64,000 nt of DNA from Metallyticus violacea (lineage: Eukaryota > Arthropoda > Insecta > Mantodea > Metallyticidae), in NCBI GenBank assembly GCA_030762175.1, contig CM060843.1:31406001-31470000 (forward strand), given 5' to 3'. This document shows positions 36,284 through 47,489 of this stretch, piece after piece. The stretch's first letter is position 1. Every line of letters begins with the position of its first letter. A program made the position numbers and the translations under genes. Under the pieces are notes generated by a model. It was given only the letters and a program-made list of their open reading frames with translations, had not been told where the DNA came from and searched no databases.

Positions 36284-37245
36284 GTTACATTGTTAATAGT
36301 GTTACTTTATTTTTCTTTTATATTGTTTGCACCTCTGGTGTTGCTTTTAACTTGGTTTATTAAGTTAAATTTGCTTTTGCGTGTTTTGCTTTAGACTTCT
36401 TTACTATTTATCTATTTATTCTTTTAATTTTATTTCTTACTTTCTCTGTGTTTTCTTATACACTTTATTGTTTAATACATCTTATACTATGACATCTATC
36501 CAAGATGATATTATGAAATTTTGGTTCAACAAATGTAAGTACCATTTTAAGCAATTACCTAAATATACAGGACATGTTGGCTTTCTTTCTTATTGTGCTG
36601 TTACTGGTATTTGTCCTAATGGAATATTAGTTCACTTGCCATTATCCACTATAGCTCCTAGCACTCATAGCCAATTTCACTTATTTAGGCACCATATTTC
36701 CCAGCAATTTCTACAGATCCTCAATAATTGTCAATATTTGCAGCAATTTCATTTGTCTAAGTTAATTAGTTTTATTAAAATTATATTGGCATGTTAATAG
36801 TATCTTAATGAGTGCGAATAAATTTTTATATTCTCTCAATCAGAAACATCTTCCTAAACTATCGCGGTTATATTTACAATAGTTAAGAGCAGGTATTCCA
36901 ATTCAGTTTACAGCATCTTTCTTCCAAAACTTTTCTCTGCCGCTCATAGCGTCAGCTCCTGACTTGGCTTCTATTTTCAATTTACCTCATCCATCTAAAT
37001 TTTACTCCGGTACTGCATACCAGCAGCCCAAAAGCAAATGTACCAGTTATACATTTCCTACTTAGTAATAGTACAGTTATTAATTTATCTTCTATTTCAC
37101 TTTCTGATGCTGATACAGTGCTTGTACAAAAAGATATATCTTTTGCCCCAACTCCCAAATTTAATCACCTGATTTATTATGTAAAAAAAATTAGAAAAAA
37201 AACACTATTTTACACAAATGAAATGAAAAGGTTAAAGCAAAATGT
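36284..37245 (+). pseudogene. Penelope-like element, leader and N-terminal coding region
   Basis: An open frame at 36381-36797, probable true start at ATG 36489, gives MTSIQDDIMKFWFNKCKYHF and then HVGFLSYCAVTGICPNGILV. That matches the N-terminal C-x-P-x-G-L block of PLE proteins upstream of the RT. After frameshifts, VINLSSISLSDADTVLVQK then ISFAPTPKFNHLIY appears at about 37075-37170. This is the LS...L.KGLSF.PTPK block that precedes the RT fingers. The RT and endonuclease do not follow, so the copy is 3'-truncated. Together with the hairpin to the left it defines the 5' end of one PLE family here. Confidence 0.7.
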
Positions 37246-37530
37246 GACATAGCTGAATACTATCAAATGCATCAAATTCATTTAAGAATTTTCAAAAAAT
37301 AAGTTTATTTCCATTTGCATGGGGCTGTATACAAGCAGTTTTCAGTAATTCTGAACCACAGTTCTGATTTAGTGTTCGTTTTTCTAAAAAAAATGGTTCA
37401 TGCAGTAGATGTTGTTCTAAAATAGAAAACTCATGAGTAGTGCTTGTTTATATAAGGGCAGGTAATTTTCCATGTTTAAATATTGATTGTAAAATGCTAT
37501 TAGCCTAAATTGTTGAAAGCAAAAGTGCTA

Positions 37531-37580
37531 TATCATCATCATCATCGTCGTCGTCGTCGTCTTCGTCATCATCATCATCA
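37531..37580. repeat. (ATC)n/(GTC)n compound microsatellite
   Basis: ATC units, then GTC units, then ATC again. Confidence 0.92.
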
Positions 37581-37929
37581 AGCAAATGTTCCTGGTAATT
37601 ATTCAGTTGTTTCAAACATGGCTTACTCTTTGTTTCTGCCTGTGTTTTGATTTATTGAAAAATGATGCTTGTAAGGTTGTGGCTATTCTTTAATTTGTGA
37701 CTGTAGTAAAATGTTGTGTTCAAAGGAAAGACTTGCAAAACAGTGACTTCTCCTTGATTGGCTGCATGCAGCATATGGGCTGATCGACTTCTATTGCATC
37801 TGTGCCTCAAATAATTGAAAAGCATGTCCATTAAAGCTGCTATTCTAACTTTCTGCTCATGTATGTGTTTCTCTTTTGCTTTGATTATTATGCTGCAAAT
37901 GCTTGGCATTCTTGAAGTTAGTATTTCAA

Positions 37930-38570
37930 AACCTTAGCATTTATATGCTCTTGCTTAAAAAGGACACTACTAACATTTTTTTACAACAATTTGCATAAAT
38001 CTATTCTGCCTTATGGTCTAGTTCCTTCCATAATAACTCAATAGGAGATAAATCGGGTGACAACTCAGTGAGGGGGGGGGGGCACAAATATTGTAATGGT
38101 TGGTCTTTGGCACGTTTCCAGCATTTGTTCTCCTGAACAATGACAGGCATGATGTACGTGATTTGATTCATACTTCTAAATTTTGATTCATCAGTCTAGA
38201 GCACACTTTTTTATTGGTCAGTAGCTCGGAAATTTATGTCTTTTTAACAAATAAGCATCTACATAAGCTAGTATCACATAAAAATAGTTCACTTTTGACA
38301 GTGGTTGCTATCTAGTTCTGTAAATTTCACTGCAGATACATCTCTCATGCTTGCTCTAGATCAAAATACTCAGTAGTATATGTTATTTTGGGATGTCCCT
38401 ATATGTTTGATCCTATTGCTTGTTTTTTTTCATCAGAAATCCCTTATTATGGCACATTTTGTCGTTTCATTGTCCAACTCTCTTGTATGCACATATCACA
38501 GCATGCATTCCTCCACCTACTTATGCTAATCTTTTTTCCATTTTGCTAATCTCACTGTAAATTGAACTTT
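37930..38570 (-). pseudogene. Tc1-like transposase remnant
   Basis: Minus-strand text ERCICSEIYRTR and NFRATDQ, then VL(stop)TDESKF (first catalytic Asp block, about 38210). After a gap, LTELSPDLSPIELLWKELDH (about 38075-38020) is the SPDL-PIE-LW block. The region between is deleted or unreadable. A poly-G run at 38072-38083 interrupts the code. No terminal repeats found. Confidence 0.62.
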
Positions 38571-38904
38571 CTAAGCTGCAGAATTAATGAACTGCTGAAG
38601 ACAGGTTAGTATTGAAACACATTGTTAAGCAACAATTAGCTGAATGAGGTAGGCAGAGTTCTCCAAGCTTTCAAGGTCAATAATGCCTATATCTTCAGGA
38701 AACTAAAATATGTATCTACCTATAGCAAACTGAATTTGTGTTCAGCCTCTACAGTGTGCTGCAATTCTGGGGCATTTGGCTTCTGTTGAACAGAAGAATG
38801 AGTGGTATGGTACTCTTGATGCTATTAACAATGAAGTAATTAAATAATGTTGATAAAGAATTGGTTTGGTGACACATATACTTCACTTACTTGGTTTTTT
38901 AATT

Positions 38905-38934
38905 GGACACATTTCAGGGACATTCCATCATCAG
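38905..38934 (-). ncRNA. Hammerhead-like motif in left inverted end
   Basis: Minus-strand CUGAUGA (canonical), an extra U, hairpin GGA-AUG-UCC, then GAAAUGUGUC. Helix II is short (3 bp). Confidence 0.45.
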
Positions 38935-39486
38935 TAGAATACAATTGGTAGAACCATACTCTTTAGGCAGTTGCAGAAATTTATAGAATATATACAACAA
39001 TGGTGTCTCAAAGTTCATGATGTGGCTCTTATTTTGGTGATATACTTTTGTTCTTGTGTCATTAGCTCCAAAAATAATTTTGATTCCTCAAAACGTCCAC
39101 AGTATCACAAATTTATTACATTCCTCCTGTAAAGATGCTATACCTTCAGGAAGTTTGGAATTAACAAAAACAATTACAAAAACTCTTGTCAGGTATATAT
39201 TGGAAAAATGAAAATAAATTTTGGAAACCCTTACTAAAGAACATTTCAGAAATATCCGTTACAAATAGATAGAAAAATCGGCATTGGCAGCCCACTTTTA
39301 GTCAGAAACCTGAGAGATTTCTAAAAACAAAAGTATTACTTGCAAACCTTTGTAACTACAACAGGGAAAAATTTACATCATCAAAAATAAGATCCTCATA
39401 ATGAGCTTCTTGATACTATCTTTGAATATATTGGACAAACTTCTCTGACCGCTTACAGAGTTATGTTTCTACCATTTGGGCTTCTG

Positions 39487-39520
39487 CTAATGATGGGAGC
39501 GAATGTTCCCGAAACATGTC
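39487..39520 (+). ncRNA. Hammerhead-like motif in right inverted end
   Basis: CUAAUGA (one change from CUGAUGA), extra U, 6-bp helix II GGGAGC-GAAT-GTTCCC, then GAAACAUGUC with predicted cleavage after C at 39520. Confidence 0.5.
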
Positions 39521-39849
39521 TAATTAAAAAACCAAGTAAGTGAAGTATAAGTGTCACTAAACTAACTCTATACTAGTGATTATATTTACATTAGAATAAA
39601 AGTAACAGCGAACAGATAATTATATGTACAACCCTCCCATACTTAGATGCCTTACCCCTCACATTGAACTCCGTACTTGCCAATCCTGCGCTGTCCAAAG
39701 TGCAACAACTATACCATACGCTGCACTACCAGCAGCTACTGCGGTGATTGTGCTGTGGTTCATGGCTACCTTTTTGAGCATAGATAGAAGATAGAAGACT
39801 TGTTTGGGAGGACAGAGTGGCTTTAGCATAACTGATTAGCAGCGAAGTG

Positions 39850-40240
39850 TGTAAAATTGCCAGAGGCCTCTGCAGAAAGCGAGAGCGAGGTGTTTCTACC
39901 CACTGCATGGCACCGGTGTGTGATATATGAACTGTGTCGTAGCAAGTGCTCACATTACCTGGAATTTCTCTTCAAGCCTAGAAATTATGCTCAGAATAGA
40001 AAAATTTCAAGTCACGTTCATCGAGACATATGTGGATATCTTCTTGTCATCCTACCGAGTGGAGAACACTGCGCAACCCCAGCGTCTCAGTCTTGCAATT
40101 GACCCCTCTCATACTCCGCAATCTTCCCTTCAGATCGGAACTCTTTCTTACCAAGTGTTTTCAGTGTGAGCATGAGTATACCATATCATTAAGTGCCCTC
40201 GTCCGTTCGCTCCTGATCCTCGTTATCCAAGATAGATGAT
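39850..40240 (+). pseudogene. Fragment of Jockey-like LINE (RT finger region), upstream copy
   Basis: TPLILRNLPFRSELFLTK at about 40100-40160 matches, at both DNA and protein level, the finger/palm start of the second copy at 42870-42930 (TPLIFRNFLFRAVLFLT). Upstream text is GC-richer than its setting but not assignable. This shows that parts of two related LINEs lie here, or an internal duplication. Confidence 0.55.
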
Positions 40241-41220
40241 GAACTTCGTATTGTAATTGGGAAAAGGAAGAGGAGTATTCGAGTTAGAGCAGAAAGCTCC
40301 GCTTCGACAGGAGGTAATGGTGCCCTCCATCGAATGCAACGGGCGCGAGTCAGGGTAATGCAAAAATGCATGCCCCTTCTTTAATCGTAGACTCTTTCTT
40401 TGAGTTGGTGTACTTCCTGAAGGATGTTATTCCATTGCTTATGAGGGAATGTACGGTTTTCCGGAAAGGAGAGACAGGTTTCAGACAAAGCATGCAAAAA
40501 TTCACCAGCGTCTGCTCTCCTTGAATAAGTGCGGACTTCAACAGTTTACCTTCGCTCAAGATAAAGGACATATTATACAAGTAATTCGTGGATTGCCAAT
40601 GGATACTCCAATGAGAGATCATATCAGACTTCGCCCGCCAGGGTGTTAACCGAAATGTGGTAAAAAATTAACACACGCTCCTGATGGGCAAACACTCAAC
40701 AACATCCTCGCATTATTCCTGGTAAAGTTCGAGCGAGCCAAGGACCCGAAGATCAAAATGGCTTGTAAGGCAGGATACCCCAGGCTCTCCATAACATCAA
40801 CGCCAGCAGATCTCGCCGACATTCCACAAACCATTCTAAGAAATAGGAATAGACACAGCACGAGATCTGCTGCCGCTCGGCTAGTAGTGCAAGCACAAAC
40901 GCTCGTCAGGAACTATTTTGAGACTAGAAGGACAGCCAAGATAGATAAATCATCCACCTCTAGGCCAAGCGGGCAGCAGTAGCAACTGTCCAAAGTAAAG
41001 GACAGGTCACATCGCTTCAGCTGCAAAGGGAAACTTCTTGAATGTCTGGGAAGCATCTAGTGCTCATAAACAATGGCCCAGAACCATAACATTGTCCAAG
41101 AGAGCTGCTCAACGTCCTCTCTGCCACCTCCAGGTCAAATAGGCACCGAATAGATTCTGAAGGGGAAATAAAATTAGATTTACTCAATATGCTCAACACC
41201 CCCCCCCCCACGAAGACCTC
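40241..41220 (+). pseudogene. Jockey-like LINE ORF1 remnant (PRE_C2HC-like block)
   Basis: RFQTKHAKIHQRLLSLNKCG then LQQFTFAQDKGHIIQVIRGL and PMDTPM at about 40475-40620 match the domain that precedes the zinc knuckles in Jockey-type ORF1 proteins. The knuckles themselves are not seen downstream; a deletion is likely. A lysine- and arginine-containing tail continues to 40982. Confidence 0.62.
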
Positions 41221-41490
41221 CACGAGTGGCCGAGGTCGTTAAGGCACGGACTCGTGAGCGGGAGGTCTGGGCTCGAATATCGCCAGGACCGTCCTCCCTG
41301 ACTGAGGTTTTTTCCAGGTTTTCCTCAGTCATAAATGGCAAATGCCGGGGGAGGTACCCTAAACTTAGGCCTGGAACGATTCCTTCCTTAAAAAATAAAT
41401 CCTTTCCCAATATATCGTTTCATCTCATGTATCATCAGTGTCCATCGCCTGTGGTGCCTCTGTAGCAAAAACGGGCGTTAAACACCATTC
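41216..41490 (+). mobile_element. SINE A copy 4, inside the Jockey-like LINE
   Basis: Head GTGGCCGAGGTCGTTAAGGC, body ATGCCGGGGGAGGTACCC, 3' end CGGGCGTTAAACACC. It lies between ORF1 and ORF2 remnants of the LINE, so it is younger than the LINE. A poly-C run (41201-41209) precedes it. Confidence 0.87.
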
Positions 41491-43950
41491 ATTCCCCCCA
41501 TGAAGGAATGTCCAGAGTTCGACTGCACACTCGAGACAAGCTCCGTCAATCCGCAACATTACACGCAAACACCCAGAGCGACAATCATGTGGAATTCTTT
41601 CAGTGACTGACACTCGTGGCAGACCCATTAAAGACATCTCCGTGAGGTTCTTTGTCGCTTCCTTTGAGCACCATTTCTAATGAGTAAAATGTTCTCTAGA
41701 ATCTCTCGCTCTTCTGTTCAACGGAGACCAGAGGACCCAGATGCCAGACGAAATTAGATCTCGCATCTGGAACTTCGCGCCTTGCTTCCCGGTTTGCCCT
41801 AGACGTCATTCTAATCAGCGAGGTATTTTCACCCAAACTGCCCCTTTCGCCTTCCAAGCTAGAGTGCCTTGGATCCGATCGTAGTGATCATTGTAATGAA
41901 GCCGCGATACTGGTGAGAATGAATGTAGCCCGTCGTCTAATCCACCTTCCATCACTTCCAACCCTAGAGGCCAAGGGCGTGTGCCTCAAGCTCGATAATA
42001 CTGAGACTTTGCTAGTGTCTTCATAGCACTCCCTTACCGAATATTAGTACCAGCTGATTACCAATTCATTTTCCACTTAAATCGCAGTGTAATTCTAGAC
42101 GGTGGCATCTCGGCCGCCGCCTAAATCCAAGAGGCAATGCGATCTTTCGCTTTATAGATCAGGATCCACAACTTCGCGTAGTGATCCCTGGCAATCCACA
42201 ATCCATCCACAAGCATGACTGCCACCAATTATTGACTTTGCAATTGTCAAACATCCTTTTCATCTCATCCTCACATTAGTCAAAGTACTTCATTCCGATC
42301 ATAGTCCTGTGTTGGCAGAAATTAACACCAGAATGCCAACCATGACACGAGAACGAATGACTCATAGTCTAATGACCCCTACTAACACACCCCCGAGATC
42401 TGGAACTCCTTATTCGCCGATCTCATTCGTAGTCCGAACACTTAACAATTACACCTCCAGCCGCACTATCGGTAGCTATTACTGCAATTACGCCGCGAAG
42501 TACGTGGGCGCCTTCGCAAGCATAGAAAGCTCGCATGGGAGGGCACAATGGCCAGAACTGACTAAATAGCTACAATGTATGGAAAGTTGCCAAAAATCTC
42601 GGACAGCGGGAACGATGCTCCTACCCGCTCCATTGGCTCAGAGACGTGGCCTGTGAACACCGTAACAAAGCAAGTGGTTCATGCTGGTTATCTGGAATGT
42701 CTCTTACATATGACCCAAGGATGAATTCCTTACAACTCGCTTTCGTTGAAATGTTCTTCGATATCATTGACACTCACTAGATGACGAGGCATGGACGGGA
42801 CGTTTATCTGATCAAATGAAGCCCATGGCGCACTCCAACATCTCAATCCCTGTAAAGTTTCCGGCCCTGATGATGCAACCCCTCTCATATTCCGCAACTT
42901 TCTCTTCAGAGCGGTACTGTTTCTAACCAATTTTTTTTTCAACATGTGTATTACCATGTGTCACTTTCCACTAGAATGGAGAGATGAATGGGTGGTTTGC
43001 ATATTGAAGTCATGGAAATACCTAGTCCATCTGTTCAATTACCATTTAATCAGTCTTTTCCCATCCTCTCAAAGGTTTTTGAGAGGCTAATACTTGTCCA
43101 TTCAGCTTTCTTAAGAGACATTCAAACCATTCCATTCAATCCATTCACATTTTCACCAGGCACTCAACAGTCTAATAGCTGCTGCAAATTGTGAAAGCTG
43201 CCTCCCTGGGCTCAGGACAGTGCTTTCATCCCTGCTGTATCTTTGACTGTGGAAAAGATCTTCTCTACGATCTGTCACATGGGGCTATACACTTATTTCT
43301 CTTGAGCTACCCAGAACCCTTCACCAACTACACTCCTTTCTTAACAGTGCATAAATATCACAAAATAGAGGGAAACACATTCACAGAATGTCTCAGCACA
43401 AGTTGGGGTCTCTTGAGATTCTTTACTCTCCCCTTTTTTTCATTATTTATATGGTGGATTTCCCACAAACACTGGACATCAATATAATCAATTAAACAAA
43501 TCTTCATTCAATTACTAATAAATCCACCTCCTAATCAAATTTACAATATGCTGATGGCATACTGTTATTTAAGACAGACAACCACTTTGTCAGAGTACCT
43601 TAAATCCCATTCTGCAACAGCTCCCCTCATTGAAAAAAGGTATTGGCAAATTTCAGTCAGTCTGGCAAATAGTCACTCTGTCAGCCACTGAAATTGACCA
43701 ATCCCTTGCTATCTGATCATTTACTTACAACAAGAAAGGGAGGGATTAAATGGGAAAACTGTCTTGGCATATGGCTGGACAAAGACTTAGCCTTTCAAGA
43801 ACACACCACAGAGAGAATATTAGCCCAACTGTTCCCTGTTCAACTCCAACTCAGTGCCAGTTCAGCTAAAGATACACCTTTTTCATGCTACGATGATTGC
43901 TTCATGCTCTTTGGCTGCCAGGTTGGGGTATAACTGGAGACTAATGGGTG
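41491..43950 (+). pseudogene. Jockey-like LINE ORF2 remnant (endonuclease and RT)
   Basis: The endonuclease part at about 41790-42400 reads LISEVFSPKLPLSPSKLECL and then LDFAIVKHP-like text and HSDHSPVLAEINTR (the SDH motif) in changing frames. The RT part reads KVSGPDDATPLIFRNF (42850 on), MEWRDEWVVCILKS with ISLFPS, then a much decayed middle, and GGIKWENCLGIWLDKDLAFQ (43735-43800), the IKW-x-YLG-LD block after the catalytic site. The YADD box is not legible. It is dead, with deletions throughout. Order and spacing agree with a single Jockey-type element of about 4 kb including ORF1. Confidence 0.65.
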
Positions 43951-44289
43951 TTTCTTCTGTACAGAATAGAGGATGTAGAGGTATTTAATCTATGAATCTT
44001 TTCTTCCCAATCCAGTTAGTGCATGAAGTCTCTCTTCTCCCTTATATGGAGGATATAATAGGCATTGGGCATTTAAATTGTATGGTAAATTCTCAAACCA
44101 TAAATGCCCTTGTTTTTCCTGAGGTAGATCGTAATTCCATTTTACAATGCCCAGCCTTACCTGGGCACTCCTGGAATAATAGCTTATTTTTAACCAGTGA
44201 TAAAATTGACATCAACTTTAACTTAGATTGGCACTCCCAAATATATACAGAAATAATTATCAGCTCATATACAGCAATTATCTACATGA
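43951..44289 (+). other. Unassigned stretch between LINE and PLE
   Basis: Covered by the 5' part of a 159-codon open frame (43992-44471) with no recognisable domain; the open frame then runs through the antisense hairpin repeat, so it is unlikely to be a gene. Confidence 0.4.
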
Positions 44290-44470
44290 TTCAACTATCT
44301 TTGAATGTAAAGAATATATATAATGTAACTAAAATAACAGTAACTAGAAAAGTAGAAGAGGATAAAACACTAAGAAAAAGTCACAAATTTGAAATTGCTA
44401 TGTGTCGAACTACTAGAGTTCTTCTATGGCAAGAAGACAAGCAGGCAGATATATATATCTGCCTGCTTTA
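44290..44470 (-). repeat. PLE-type hairpin repeat, antisense copy
   Basis: Complement of the unit at 36.1 kb: minus strand gives CTTGCCATAGAAGAACTC, the inner stem, and TTCAAATTTGTGAC...AGTGTTTTATCC text. A second short palindrome, GCAGATATATATATCTGC, ends it (44445-44462). It lies about 450 bp upstream of a PLE RT. Confidence 0.6.
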
Positions 44471-44915
44471 ATCTATTAACAACACACATTTATCGTAGAC
44501 CCCTCATCCCTGCACATTGGTTAAACCTCTTTCTTGGGTAAGTACACTCTGCAACAACCTACAGACTGTTCTTTAGGAAAAATTTAATGTTGTGGGGTTG
44601 TTAATTTGATAAACTTGAATATAAATAACTAGGCAATTTATTGTTTCCCTGTTTATTAAAAACATCACCCTAACACACATTTTCAATGGCAGTAGAGGAA
44701 AGGAGCCGAATATCAAATACTTTTCGGAAAACAGTCTTTCAGACTACCAAATTAACTTTTTGAAACTGAAAACTAGCTTATGCACATACTATTTTATAAA
44801 TACAAATGCAAATTATTACCAAACAAATACAATAACAAAAGGACACATTTATTTCAAAACAAATAGTTGCATTGTAATCTTAAAAGAAGTTAGGAACAAT
44901 GAAGTTGTTACATAT

Positions 44916-47002
44916 ACAAATGAGTCAGTATTAGGTGACAGTAAAACTTCACTAACTGGTTACATAGAGATTGCTACCTAGGGTTTGAATGATTCTAAAA
45001 AATCGGCCATCATAAATCAATGCGGACTAGTACTCAATAAAATCAAACAATATGGCAAGAACCATCAGAATCAACACCTTTACAAATGTGTACTTCATTC
45101 TCTCAACATTAAACCTGTGGTATATATCAAAGCTGATAAAGGGAACAAAGTAGTAATAATGGACCAAGATGATTACATTGAACTTATGCAGAATATGTTG
45201 GGCACTCCTGAATATGCAGTGATAGGCCATGATCCATTGAAAGAGTGTATTAAAGCTTTTAACTCCTCCTTGAAACAGATCAAAACATTGTCAGAAAACG
45301 AAAAATTAAAAATTAAAACAAATAACCCACATTTGCCCAGGAATTATGGCCTGCCGAAGATACACAAACCCGGCAAGAGCATGCGCCCAATAATCAACAA
45401 CATCAATTTACTAACCTACAATTTGGCCAAGTACTTGGTAAAGAAATCTTTAGAACAATTTGAAAGTAGAAGTATTGTCAATTCATATGAACTTGTGGAC
45501 CAATTTAATAATGAGTGGATTTCGCCGAATGATGCCTTGTGCCTTGATCTCTTTTGATGTTGCATCTTTGTTTACTAGTATTCCTACAAAGAAACTGTTC
45601 CTAAATCTTCAGAATTGGCTAAAAAGCATGAACTTAACAGTAGAAGAAATTGAGGATTATATCAATCTCACAAAACTGTGTATAAACCAAAATTTTTTAC
45701 ATTCAATGGGAAAATTTACCAACAAATTTCTGGCTTAGCTATGGGTAACCCCCTTTCTCCATTTCTGGCAAATTTATTCATGAGTGCTGTAGAAACACAC
45801 ATTACTAAAGCATTCCCTTTCATCTTCAAAGCATGGTTTGGTTATGTGGATGACATAGTGGCAATAGTACCAAAAAAACAAACAGAAGATGCCCTAAAAT
45901 TACTAAATTTATAGGACCAAAATATTAAATTCACTATGGAATTGGAGGAAAATGGTTATTTACCATTTTTCGACCTAAAAATATGCAGGAGAAATGACAT
46001 AATTTTATTCGGCATATATAGGAAACTTACACATACAGATAATCACATAAAGAATAACAGTTTCAACCCTAAACCACACCAACATGCCATTATAAACAGC
46101 CTTGTCCATAGATTGGTAAACATCCCACTCAACAAAGAAGAGTATTTAGCAGAATACTGTTATATCATCAAAACAGCCCTCAACAATGGATTCAGCAGCT
46201 CTTTAGTTGATAAGAAGATCAGACATTTCAAAAGACAGAAAGAGAAAGATATTAAAAACACCACAACTCTCTCCACAATAAAAAAGGACGTTGTTTTTAA
46301 AAGATTCACACATCATCCGTATGCAAACAGGGCATTCATGAAGATTTTTAAAAATTATGGTATACGTTTGGCAGCACAAAATAAATTTAGTATTGGAAAG
46401 CTTCTGAACAGCACCATAAAAGATGTTATTCCATCCAGCAAGAAGTCAGGAGTGTATCCGATAGATTGTTTGAAGTGATCAGATATATATAAGCAAAACA
46501 ATATGAAATTTGGAGACACGGACCAAAAAACACTTCAGAAATTTAAGATATAAACAAGTGGATAAATCGGCGGTTGCAGATCACTTTTGGACTTACAATC
46601 ATAACATTGCAGGAGAAGCCACACGTTAAAAGCTACCACCAATCCCAAGGAACTGGCAATATAGCAAAAGATTTATATTTTAAAAAATAAACATGAAGTT
46701 ATGACCTCAACTTAGGTAAAGTGAATGGAATTTAGTGTAAAAAACGAATACCTAAGTTGAGGTTATATTGCCACTCCATTGTCAATAGCTCCGTAAGTAC
46801 AATATTTATGGAGTTATGAATTTTGACATTCCACCAATGGAATTCTTGTTCCATTATCTAATGGAACCACCAGATGCCACTACGTCACCTGCTAGAGTTA
46901 GTTGGTCCCCAGCTGAAGATGAGAGCGAATGCTCTTGAAACATGTTCTGAAGAATTAACCAGTTAGTGAAGTTTTAGTGTCACCTAATACTGACTCATTT
47001 GT
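44916..47002 (+). mobile_element. Penelope-like element with RT, bounded by 46-bp inverted repeats
   Basis: Ends 44916-44961 and 46957-47002 are inverted copies with one mismatch in 46. The RT spans 44985-46478: YIKADKGNKVVIMDQDDYI, LPRNYGLPKIHKPGKSMRPI, SFDVASLFTSIPTKKL, GLAMGNPLSPFLANLFMS, GYVDDIV (catalytic YVDD, about 45842-45862), then the thumb with FFDLKICRRND and YRKLTHTDNHI. It carries two frameshifts (near 45545 and 45690) and one stop (45912). The GIY-YIG domain follows only as SGVYPIDC and, after a deletion, KSAVADHFWTYNHNI (46563-46607). N-terminal sequences upstream of the RT are missing. Product role: reverse transcription of the element at nicked DNA. Inside CEPT1 intron 1. 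Confidence 0.85.
46913..46947 (+). ncRNA. Hammerhead-like motif at PLE 3' end
   Basis: CUGAAGA (canonical CUGANGA), one extra U, 6-bp helix II GAGAGC-GAAT-GCTCTT, then GAAACAUGUU (GUU triplet). Best core of the four found here. Confidence 0.55.
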
Positions 47003-47480
47003 ATAAATAGTTACATATTTGATACAATATTATGTGGTTTCTCAATATCAGATATTACTGTCCAATCTGATATCACAGGACATTAGATCTAATGGAGTTA
47101 TTCTGCACGAATTAATTTTTTCCAGTTATTAATATCAGCACTTCTCGTGATATTGCATACATTTGATATAGTGAAGCCATTTTTTTACCTGCTCGTCCTT
47201 AGAAAATATAGTGCAAAATGATAAGACTAAGCAATGAAATTCATCATGTAAAGAGAAAAACTGAAATCTAATATATTTTAACTTAAAGTACATCAGATTA
47301 TATAAGAATAAATTCATGTGACTTGGCTTCACTGTGTTAGTTCCATATATTTTTTAAAATAATTTTCTTTTTTAAAAGATATGTTTTAATTGAGATTATA
47401 TAAGTTTTATCATCTAATTAGTTACAAGCAAATGCATTCCTTTCAGAGACTACAGAATACAAAAAACAGTTTATTGCAAA
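47003..47480. other. Intron 1 DNA, unassigned
   Basis: AT-rich with no recognisable repeat. Confidence 0.5.
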
Positions 47481-47489
47481 ATGATAAGA

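Larger units (their letters stand above)
38866..39562 (+). mobile_element. PLE remnant flanked by inverted end copies
   Basis: The left end (38866-38934) and right end (39487-39562) are inverted copies sharing CTTCACTTACTTGGTTTTTT and its complement, about 70 bp each. Inside, about 39178-39330, the + strand gives NSCQVYIGKMKINFG, EHFRNI-like text and KSALAAHF. That is a shortened GIY-YIG endonuclease with the YIG half present and the GIY half missing. The RT is absent. Hammerhead-like cores lie in both ends. Confidence 0.7.

Noticed and set aside
37531..37580. CRISPR-like short repeats
   Set aside because: Trinucleotide microsatellite; no spacers. No CRISPR structure anywhere in the window.
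43992..44471. 159-codon open frame
   Set aside because: Ends inside an antisense PLE hairpin repeat and has no domain.
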